Shown here piece by piece: positions 1-5,118 of a stretch of 5,118 bases of DNA. Source of the stretch: CAZSMC01 sp964607755. Its GTDB lineage: Bacteria > Zhuqueibacterota > Zhuqueibacteria > Residuimicrobiales > Krinioviventaceae. The DNA is taken from the NCBI GenBank assembly GCA_964607755.1, contig CAZSMC010000142.1:1-5118 (forward strand). Direction: 5' to 3'. Position 1 is the first letter of the stretch, and every line of letters begins with the position of its first letter. Made by a program: the position numbers and the translations under genes. The notes beneath the pieces are model-generated. The model ran no database searches. It saw only the letters and a program-made list of their open reading frames with translations, and had not been told where the DNA came from.

Positions 1-145
1 GTTGACGCATAAATTTCAAGCCTCGTAAAGAAAGCTCTCGACAAAGTGCTTCCTCATAAACTGATTCGAGTAATCCTGGACCAAGAATACGATGCACCTC
101 TATGGCTGCTCCGATTATTTTCTCTGAAATCTCATTTTCATGCAT
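1..145 (-). CDS. GxxExxY family protein (PD-(D/E)XK-like), N-terminal part
   Basis: Partial gene running off the left edge: 48 complete codons from an ATG at 145-143. The translation starts MHENEISEKIIGAAIEVHRI and continues through the signature G24-L-L-E27-S-V-Y30 (GxxExxY), followed by a helix EEALCRELSLRGL. This matches the conserved N-terminus of the GxxExxY family (Pfam PF13366, placed in the PD-(D/E)XK nuclease superfamily), whose members are usually about 120-130 residues, so roughly 60% is missing. The biological role of the family is not established; nuclease activity is inferred from fold assignment only. The ATG is chosen because family members start here and an in-frame TAA lies upstream at 181-179. 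The nearest SD-like sequence, AGAGG (163-159), is 13 bases away, which is long, and it belongs to the repeat-like sequence described separately. The gene lies 146 bases downstream of the radical SAM gene on the same strand. Confidence 0.88.
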   Translation of the reverse strand, partial: MHENEISEKIIGAAIEVHRILGPGLLESVYEEALCRELSLRGLKFMRQ

Positions 146-159
146 TTCGATTTTTTTAC

Positions 160-252
160 CTCTGCTTTGCGGGATTAATTATTTCCAAAAAAGATATAAA
201 TAATATTTACTTCTTCCTCTGCGTTTCCTCTGCGTACTCCGCGGCTCTGCGT
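160..252 (-). repeat. Array of ACGCAGAG-type 8-base units upstream of the GxxExxY gene
   Basis: Read on the minus strand, four related 8-mers follow each other: ACGCAGAG (252-245), CCGCGGAG (244-237), ACGCAGAG (235-228) and ACGCAGAG (224-217), beginning at relative positions 0, 8, 17 and 28. A further related stretch, CCCGCAAAGCAGAGG (173-159), lies just before the GxxExxY start and supplies its only SD-like sequence. The architecture matches the array at 2014-2050 almost base for base. I recall similar purine-rich, CGCAGAG-type strings near GxxExxY genes in many uncultivated bacterial genomes, but cannot check this here. Function is unknown: dispersed repeat, protein-binding array or remnant of a mobile element are all possible. 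Confidence 0.7.
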
Positions 253-291
253 TTAAAAGTATGTCTATGCCCGCGTGAATCTTGAATTATT

Positions 292-1674
292 CTACACACT
301 TTCAAGCTGTACCTCTTTCTTCTGGTTTGTCTTGCCAGCCGGCGGATTTCGAAAGAGCTGCATAATTCTCTGCTTGGTGATCTCCTGGTTCAGTTGGCAC
401 CTGGTGGAGCCGCGGTCGCCTTCCAGGTCCTGGTCATAAGCGACCTTGGCTAAACAATCGCCGGCGCAGTGCCACTTGGCAATGCAGTCCTGGCAGTAGG
501 AAATATTTTGTACATTAAAAGAGCGCAGGTAATCAAGTTTGTCAGTACGGGTTTCAAAGCTGTTATTTTTGTCGTTCCATTGACCGAAAAAGAAAACAGG
601 CGAACGCGGGTCTTTTCTATCCGATACTTCAAAGCAGGACGTGACATCGCCTTCCGGGGTGACACTAAAGTTGCTGCCGCAAGCGCCGCAAAAGGTGCTG
701 GTAACACCGCCCAGGCGCAGACCGGAATAAGCCAGTTTGACCTTGTGTGCGTCGGCAATTTCATTCGCTTTTAAAAATTCAGTCATAAACGTAGCATAAT
801 CCGGTGCATCGATATTCGACGTGTGGCAGCGGCCACAGAGAAACAGCGGCTCGAACTGGATCTGCTTTGTTTTATAGTTTTCGATAAAATACCGGACAAT
901 CTCGCTCATGCGATTGACATTGTAATTTGTTATAGTGCTGCGCACGCCGTAACTGAATCCGGCTGCGTCCAATGCCTTGATATTCCGGTGCACAATATCA
1001 AAAGACGGCTTGCCGTTTGCCAGCGGCCGCTGGACATTTTGCACATCTGCCGGACCGTCAAGAGAAACAGACATGCTGTGCAGGTTCTTGAGAATCCAGT
1101 CGATTTGTTTTTGATTAAAGACCGCATTGGTCGCCACAGAATTGAGCACTTTGATACCGATGTGGTCAGAGACTTTTTTGCTGTACTCGACACATTTGGT
1201 GAACAGATTCCAGTCGAGCGTGGGTTCGCCGCCGCCGTGAAACCCGACCGAGAAATGCTTGACGTTGAGTTTTTTGGCGTTCTCTGCAACAAGGTCGATA
1301 GCCGCCCTGGCAATTTTCCATGGCATAAATTGGGGCGGCGCTTCACCGGCCGAAGCGTAACAATAGATACAGCGCATATTGCACTGGTTTGTGGGGAATA
1401 ACGTCACAGCCGTAGGCTCGAACGATGTCGTGTTTGGCGGTTTGGGGATTCTGTCCGGTTTGCTGTCCAGGATGCCTTTTTCGCGCAAAAACGCGATCAT
1501 CTTGTGTTGTTCAGCGTCATCCGTCCATTCGAACGTTCCGGCTTTGATATCCGCCAGTAAATTAACAGTTGCTTCATTGGTTAAAATCATGGTATGCCGA
1601 AACGGCGCATAGATGATATGCTTGCCGTTATTCGGAAAAGTAAAAACGTCGGTAGTCAGTTCAGGATTTTTCAT
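292..1674 (-). CDS. Radical SAM/SPASM domain protein, probable peptide or protein maturase
   Basis: A 460-residue enzyme (numbered from the ATG at 1674). Residues about 15-75 form an N-terminal region (YAPFRHTMILTNEA...) that could be a small PqqD/RRE-like substrate-binding domain; this is inference. The radical SAM core follows, with the [4Fe-4S]-binding CxxxCxxC at C98, C102 and C105 (CNMRCIYC), the SAM-binding HGGGEP at 146-151, SVATN near 179-183 and SLDGP at 204-208. A complete SPASM domain follows: C332-x9-G342-x4-C347, then C394-x2-C397-x5-C403-x3-C407 and C426, which would hold two auxiliary [4Fe-4S] clusters. An extra CGRC pair (C280, C283) and C329 are less usual. Known SPASM families include anaerobic sulfatase maturases and RiPP modifiers such as PqqE and AlbA; the substrate here cannot be assigned, and no sulfatase or precursor peptide is visible. 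An alternative ATG at 1701 adds nine residues (MCILQRLCA), but the ATG at 1674 has a better SD. The gene ends with TAG at 294-292. It looks more GC-rich than the propeller gene on the other side of the gap. Confidence 0.9.
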   Translation of the reverse strand: MKNPELTTDVFTFPNNGKHIIYAPFRHTMILTNEATVNLLADIKAGTFEWTDDAEQHKMIAFLREKGILDSKPDRIPKPPNTTSFEPTAVTLFPTNQCNMRCIYCYASAGEAPPQFMPWKIARAAIDLVAENAKKLNVKHFSVGFHGGGEPTLDWNLFTKCVEYSKKVSDHIGIKVLNSVATNAVFNQKQIDWILKNLHSMSVSLDGPADVQNVQRPLANGKPSFDIVHRNIKALDAAGFSYGVRSTITNYNVNRMSEIVRYFIENYKTKQIQFEPLFLCGRCHTSNIDAPDYATFMTEFLKANEIADAHKVKLAYSGLRLGGVTSTFCGACGSNFSVTPEGDVTSCFEVSDRKDPRSPVFFFGQWNDKNNSFETRTDKLDYLRSFNVQNISYCQDCIAKWHCAGDCLAKVAYDQDLEGDRGSTRCQLNQEITKQRIMQLFRNPPAGKTNQKKEVQLESV

Positions 1675-1735
1675 AGCGCACAACCTTTGTAAAATACACA
1701 TTCACTTTATCCGTGGTTACGATCAACCCATGCTC
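1661..1735 (-). CDS. Possible 3' end of a gene entering from the gap
   Basis: One minus-strand frame is open from the edge of the N run (1735) to a TGA at 1663-1661. It encodes 24 residues that read EHGLIVTTDKVNVYFTKV and then VRYEKS. It would overlap the radical SAM start at 1674 by 14 bases, a pattern common for co-transcribed genes. The alternating hydrophobic pattern (LIV, VNVYF) resembles a C-terminal beta-strand. The family cannot be identified from so little. A random frame would stay open this long roughly one time in three, so the evidence is weak; the other two frames both contain stops in this stretch. Confidence 0.3.
   Translation of the reverse strand, partial: EHGLIVTTDKVNVYFTKVVRYEKS
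1684..1688 (-). promoter_or_regulatory. Ribosome binding site supporting the 1674 start
   Basis: On the minus strand AAAGG sits nine bases before the ATG at 1674-1672. The longer alternative start at 1701-1699 has only a weak GGA upstream and directly follows a TGA (1704-1702). This favours the shorter, 460-residue form of the radical SAM protein. Confidence 0.55.
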
Positions 1736-1835
1736 NNNNNNNNNNNNNNNNNNNNNNNNNNNNNNNNNNNNNNNNNNNNNNNNNNNNNNNNNNNNNNNNN
1801 NNNNNNNNNNNNNNNNNNNNNNNNNNNNNNNNNNN
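1736..1835. other. Scaffold gap of 100 Ns
   Basis: Exactly 100 Ns, the usual placeholder for a gap of unknown length between contigs. The true distance, and even the adjacency of the flanks, is uncertain. Any gene or precursor peptide directly upstream of the radical SAM gene would lie here. Confidence 0.99.
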
Positions 1836-2013
1836 TTATATAGTTCCTTGAGATTGATATTTATTACAGGATTATATTAAAAAAATTCAAAAAAAATTAT
1901 TTTTTGGGTGAATTGGGGACTAAAAAAAACGCCTGAGTTCCAAGACGCAAAGATACTATCTTGATTAAAATCTATACTTTTAAATTTCGATGTGTTGCAG
2001 GGTTTATAATTTA

Positions 2014-2050
2014 ACGCAAAGTTCGCCAAGCACGCAGAGGATTCGCAGAG
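2014..2050 (+). repeat. Second ACGCAGAG-type array, inverted relative to the first
   Basis: On the plus strand the units are ACGCAAAG (2014-2021), TCGCCAAG (2023-2030), ACGCAGAG (2032-2039) and TCGCAGAG (2043-2050), with relative starts 0, 9, 18 and 29. The left array has 0, 8, 17 and 28. The second half (ACGCAGAGGATTCGCAGAG) matches the left array at 17 of 19 positions. This copy is on the opposite strand from the left copy and is not followed by a GxxExxY gene. An isolated unit ACGCAAAG lies at 1945-1952 in the same orientation. Confidence 0.7.
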
Positions 2051-2148
2051 AAAAACCAGAATGTTTTCATTCTTGATGTGATTGTTTGCCTTGATATTAA
2101 TCGCGTAATTTTCGTTGTTCAATACGGTTGTTTTTGTTCATTCCTTGT

Positions 2149-2181
2149 ATTTGTAGTACACCTTTCAGGTGTGCTACAAAT
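2149..2181. repeat. 15-bp inverted repeat with a 3-base loop
   Basis: The arms ATTTGTAGTACACCT and AGGTGTGCTACAAAT pair over 15 bp around a TTC loop, with a single T/G (wobble) position. There is no T-run directly after the stem on either strand, so an intrinsic terminator is unlikely. It resembles the small dispersed palindromes (REP-like) found in many bacterial genomes, and may form a hairpin in RNA or DNA. Copy number elsewhere in the genome is not visible. Confidence 0.75.
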
Positions 2182-2220
2182 TTAAACATCGATGTCATTA
2201 GAATAAGCTCATAATTATTT

Positions 2221-2236
2221 TCCTCTGCGCACCTTC
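2221..2236 (-). repeat. Short fragment of the CGCAGAG-type repeat
   Basis: Read on the minus strand this is CGAAGGTGCGCAGAGG plus a trailing A, containing GCGCAGAG (2230-2223). It is of the same unit type as the two larger arrays but is a single unit, oriented opposite to the array at 2014-2050. It may be a decayed end of a larger element or a chance match. Confidence 0.35.
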
Positions 2237-2690
2237 GAACTCGGCGTTGAAATAATTAGCTCATGTTTCATTCCCGGAATTAGCATGCAACAAAGTGATA
2301 TCTGAATTTCTATAATAAAATCGTATATCAGGGAAAATGATTCGGAATGAAAAGTGTAAGCAGAGGTAAAACCTGGCAAAGGAAAGTAGAGTGCAAATAT
2401 TCATTTTTATCATTCGAGATAAATGACTTTTACTCCATACTCCTGGTTTTGCTGTTTCGAGAGTCCGTTTTTCGGCAGGAATGATGGGGCCCATAGAAGT
2501 ATAAAAAGTCCCGTTTGCATAGCTGCTAAATATAGAGCCCCCCAAATAGTTAAAAGTAATTCGCGTTGTCAAAGAACACGGGTGTTAAAACTAGGCAACA
2601 TGTAAAGTATATTTTTCAGCATAGATTCTCGTTTATCATGAATAAAATTGTTAGCTCTTGGTTCGGGTTGATTGGAGAATATTGATTTAG

Positions 2691-4961
2691 CTATTTCACG
2701 AGAGCCATTTTGAGTGTTTTTGCATAACTGCCGGCAATCAAGTGGTAGAGATATAATCCACTTGGCATAAGCAATCCTTGATCATTTTTCCCATCCCATG
2801 TAATGGAATAAACACCGGTTGATTGATGCCGTTCAACCAAAGTTCTAACCACAGCACCGTTTATGTTATAAATTTTTAGCACAACATGCTCACTCTTTGG
2901 GATGGCGTATTTAATGGTTGTTCTCGGATTAAATGGATTCGGGTAGTTTTTTTGTAATGCGTATTCCGTTGGTATTTCATCATCCCGAGACAGAATATCC
3001 GATGGTTCATTGACAATGATAAAATTATTTTTCATTTTTGTATTTGTACCACCTGGTCCTTTAACTGTTAGCGAAACAGTGAATGTGCCTGCCAGTTCAT
3101 AGGTATGGGCAGGATTTTGTTCACTGCTGCTATACTCATCTCCAAAATCCCAATTCCACGTATTAATTGTGCCGGCAGACCTGTCATCAAATTGAATCGT
3201 TAACGGTTTGACTCCACAAGTCGTATCGGCTGCAAAATCAGCTTTGGGCACGGGTTCATAGAGCAGATTGCTATACCATACAAGATTATCCCCGGAATTA
3301 GCCGCTGCCAGTATGTCTTTATCTCCGTCATTATCAATATCGCAAGCATAAACAGAGGATGGGCCGTCTAATGAAGTGTTGAGGACTTGCTGAGGGCCAA
3401 AATTTCCTGCACCGTCAATATTTTCAAGATATGCGATATTGTCACTTCCATAGTTAGCCGACAGAACATCCATGTCTCCATCGTCATCTAAATCAGCAGC
3501 ATAGACCGATCTCACATCATAAGCCCAGTATGTCATCACTTGTTGCTCTCCGAATGTCCCTTTGCCATCGGTGTTTTCATACCATGCTACTTTATCATCA
3601 TTAGATGAGGCAGATAATACATCCATATCCCCATCATTATCTAAATCTGATGCATGTACCCAACGCGCTCCATTCGCGTCGGTCGTAATTTCAATTTGAT
3701 CACCAAAGGTTCCATGTCCATCGGTGTTCTCATACCAGGCGATCTTGTCGTCATAGATTGAAGCGGACAATATATCCAAATCTCCGTCATTGTCCAAATC
3801 AGCAGCATAGACACAACATGCGCCATTGGCTGATGTGGTGATGATTTGCTGATCTCCGAATGTTCCTTTGCCGTCACTATTTTCATACCAGGCGATTTTA
3901 TCATCACTTAACGATGCAGACAGAACATCATTGTCTCCATCATTATCCAAATCAGCAGCATAGACACAGAGAGCTTCATCAGTAGAGGTTGAGATGATGT
4001 GTTGATCACCGAATGTTCCTTTACCATCTATGTTTTCATACCACATAATCTGGTCGTCACCACTTGCAGCGGCCAGGACATCGATATCACCATCATTATC
4101 TAAATCACTGCCGTAAACACAATATGGCCAGGTGGCAGTGGAAGAGATAATTTTTTGCTCTCCAAAAGAACCATATCCATCGACATTTTCATGCCAGGCC
4201 AATTTGTTTTTACTGCTTGATGCCGAAAGAACATCCAAGTCTCCATCATTATCCAGATCAGCGGCATGAACAGATCGGAGGCCATAATCTATTGATGAAA
4301 TAACATGAGGAGCGCTCAGGTCGAGAAAGTCCGTTGAGATGTTCGGAATTGTAATATACGAGCCTGACCCCAAATCCCAGGAGACCATACCTCCATATCC
4401 TCCTCTATAACTTATTTTCAATCTAAGAGTATCACCAGCAGTTGTCGATTGATCAATTCCGGTTACGGTGTAACGTTTTCCAGAGGAGATTGTGGAAGAG
4501 CTGGAAGAAAAATCAATTGTTGCCACTACATCGGCATTGACAAAAATTTCTGCCCGGAAATGAGTGGTCGATTGTCCGCCACCTCCATGTACATAAGGAC
4601 TTAATGCCCAGATATACAAGGAATAGGTATCGCCGTCAAGGTCACCGCGCAGGATATAGTCTCCCCACACGGAGACAGAATCAGAAGCGTCTATGTCTTG
4701 ATGATAACCCGGGAATTGACTTGTACTGTATTCTTTCAATGATTTTTCAGCGCCGGAAAGATACAATCTATTTGACGAAGCGGCCTGTGTCGTAGGTGAA
4801 AACGAACGCTCAGAGGAATTTGTTATTTGCGGGGGTGACTTTTGCAGTATCCCATTTTTATCAACATGATAAGTACTTTTTATTGTTTGTGCGGCGGTAT
4901 TCCCAAACTGGAATAGCCCACAGTACAAGATCATAACTATCAACATTCCTGTTTTATACAT
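2691..4961 (-). CDS. Secreted FG-GAP/VCBS propeller protein with PKD and T9SS sorting domains
   Basis: A 756-residue exported protein. Residues 1 to about 25 are a signal peptide (hydrophobic GMLIVMILYCGLFQF, then NTAAQ); the Cys at 14 does not fit a lipobox. About 95-207 is a beta-rich region I cannot name, with a DLDGD and many Ser/Gly. About 219-568 holds seven FG-GAP/VCBS-type repeats of 51 residues, each with a Ca-binding DxDxDGDxD loop starting at D235, 286, 337, 388, 439, 490 and 541, followed by DVLSAS and WYEN-like strands; this predicts a complete seven-bladed beta-propeller like that of integrin alpha heads. About 571-651 is a PKD domain (WDFGD at 604-608, HTY at 619-621). About 665-756 is a T9SS type A, FlgD-like sorting domain (NYPNPFNP at 672-679, ending KTLKMALVK). 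It should pass Sec, then T9SS, and be released or anchored after removal of the C-terminal domain. The likely role is adhesion or surface binding; no catalytic motif is seen. The start is fixed by a strong SD and the signal peptide. Confidence 0.93.
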   Translation of the reverse strand: MYKTGMLIVMILYCGLFQFGNTAAQTIKSTYHVDKNGILQKSPPQITNSSERSFSPTTQAASSNRLYLSGAEKSLKEYSTSQFPGYHQDIDASDSVSVWGDYILRGDLDGDTYSLYIWALSPYVHGGGGQSTTHFRAEIFVNADVVATIDFSSSSSTISSGKRYTVTGIDQSTTAGDTLRLKISYRGGYGGMVSWDLGSGSYITIPNISTDFLDLSAPHVISSIDYGLRSVHAADLDNDGDLDVLSASSSKNKLAWHENVDGYGSFGEQKIISSTATWPYCVYGSDLDNDGDIDVLAAASGDDQIMWYENIDGKGTFGDQHIISTSTDEALCVYAADLDNDGDNDVLSASLSDDKIAWYENSDGKGTFGDQQIITTSANGACCVYAADLDNDGDLDILSASIYDDKIAWYENTDGHGTFGDQIEITTDANGARWVHASDLDNDGDMDVLSASSNDDKVAWYENTDGKGTFGEQQVMTYWAYDVRSVYAADLDDDGDMDVLSANYGSDNIAYLENIDGAGNFGPQQVLNTSLDGPSSVYACDIDNDGDKDILAAANSGDNLVWYSNLLYEPVPKADFAADTTCGVKPLTIQFDDRSAGTINTWNWDFGDEYSSSEQNPAHTYELAGTFTVSLTVKGPGGTNTKMKNNFIIVNEPSDILSRDDEIPTEYALQKNYPNPFNPRTTIKYAIPKSEHVVLKIYNINGAVVRTLVERHQSTGVYSITWDGKNDQGLLMPSGLYLYHLIAGSYAKTLKMALVK
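3258..4307 (-). repeat. Seven in-frame 153-base coding repeats (propeller blades)
   Basis: Seven tandem units of 51 codons encode residues 219-568 of the secreted protein. The DxDxDGDxD loops are spaced exactly 51 residues apart with no insertion or deletion. Units 3, 4 and 5 are the most alike (DDKIAWYEN, DGxGTFG); units 1 and 7 are the most diverged, and unit 7 lacks the DGxGxFG end. This suggests expansion by duplication within the gene. Confidence 0.85.
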
Positions 4962-4965
4962 TATG

Positions 4966-4971
4966 CCTCCT
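4966..4971 (-). promoter_or_regulatory. Ribosome binding site of the propeller gene
   Basis: AGGAGG on the minus strand lies four bases before the ATG at 4961-4959. It is a full consensus SD and fixes the start. The further upstream bases (4973-5118) are AT-rich and contain no coding frame I trust. They probably include the promoter, but I could not pick a clear -35/-10 pair or a Bacteroidota-type TTTG/TAnnTTTG pair. Confidence 0.8.
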
Positions 4972-5118
4972 GAGAAAAATGGATTAATTTTTTTAACAGT
5001 TTTCTATCAAATGAAATTAAACAGAGTAATAGTAAAATCTCCTGTAATGTGAGCTATTCCATTATGGTTCTTTGTTCATTTTAATTGAAACTCTGTATTT
5101 GTGAGCAATATACTATTT

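Larger units (their letters stand above)
1836..2690. other. Long AT-rich intergenic region without a convincing gene
   Basis: These 855 bases lie downstream of the propeller gene. No frame has both protein-like composition and a plausible start. The two longest minus-strand frames (2122-1877 and 2572-2261) are rejected: the first is largely translated repeat, and the second needs a TTG start with no SD. The region holds an 8-base-unit array (2014-2050) with an isolated ACGCAAAG at 1945-1952, a strong palindrome (2149-2181) and an inverted fragment of the same unit type (2221-2236). The segment 2240-2690 shows nothing I can name, and no stem followed by a T-run was found to end the propeller gene. 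Confidence 0.6.

Noticed and set aside
46..285. Plus-strand frame of 79 codons at the left edge
   Set aside because: It overlaps the GxxExxY gene and translates the repeat array; the start lies inside the antisense of a conserved motif.
823..1401. Plus-strand open frame of 192 codons opposite the radical SAM gene
   Set aside because: It is a shadow of a well-supported gene carrying all catalytic motifs on the other strand.
1877..2122. Minus-strand frame of 81 codons in the spacer
   Set aside because: Its middle is the translated CGCAGAG-type array (FLCESSACLANFAL), and the rest is low-complexity AT-rich sequence; no SD and no recognisable domain.
2149..2181. Palindrome considered as a rho-independent terminator of the propeller gene
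   Set aside because: It is about 500 bases past the stop codon and has no T-run following the stem on the minus strand.
2261..2572. Minus-strand frame of 103 codons in the spacer
   Set aside because: It needs a TTG start with no SD, shows no known domain and ends in an AT-rich tract. It might be a gene remnant, but nothing supports it.
3258..4307. Regular 153-base repetition considered as a CRISPR or non-coding satellite
   Set aside because: Units are contiguous, in frame and encode conserved Ca-binding loops, so they are protein repeats.
292..4961. The radical SAM enzyme modifying the propeller protein as a two-gene system
   Set aside because: They are separated by a gap plus 855 bases of spacer, differ in composition, and the exported protein has no known maturase target motif such as the sulfatase C/S-x-P-x-R.

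Overview
The window looks like a metagenome-assembled scaffold from the FCB superphylum (Ignavibacteria, Calditrichota, KSB1 or a neighbour). The main clue is a secreted protein ending in a typical type IX secretion (T9SS) sorting domain with the YPNPFNP motif. A run of 100 Ns marks a scaffold join, so the two halves may not be truly adjacent.

Layout, left to right. All three recognised genes are on the minus strand. Bases 1-145 hold the N-terminal 48 codons of a GxxExxY (PD-(D/E)XK-like) protein that runs off the left edge. Upstream of it lies an array of 8-base units of the type ACGCAGAG. Bases 292-1674 encode a radical SAM enzyme with a complete SPASM domain, probably a peptide or protein maturase. 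A reading frame that enters from the N gap may be the tail of the gene upstream of it, overlapping its start by 14 bases. Bases 1736-1835 are Ns. Bases 1836-2690 are AT-rich with no convincing gene, but contain a second 8-base array matching the first in inverted orientation, a near-perfect 15-bp palindrome and a smaller repeat fragment. Bases 2691-4961 encode a 756-residue exported protein: signal peptide, unassigned beta-rich region, a seven-unit FG-GAP/VCBS propeller with exact 51-residue periodicity, a PKD domain and the T9SS sorting domain. Bases 4962-5118 are its AT-rich upstream region with a strong Shine-Dalgarno.

Function as a set. Nothing ties the three genes into one pathway. The propeller protein should be exported by Sec and then T9SS to the cell surface or medium. 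The SPASM enzyme is cytoplasmic, and its substrate is not visible; it may lie in the gap or elsewhere. The GxxExxY gene and the short-unit arrays look like dispersed genome furniture. No clearly new multi-gene system is evident. The best leads are the paired inverted arrays around the radical SAM locus, the hidden gene at the gap, and the unassigned substrate of the SPASM enzyme.
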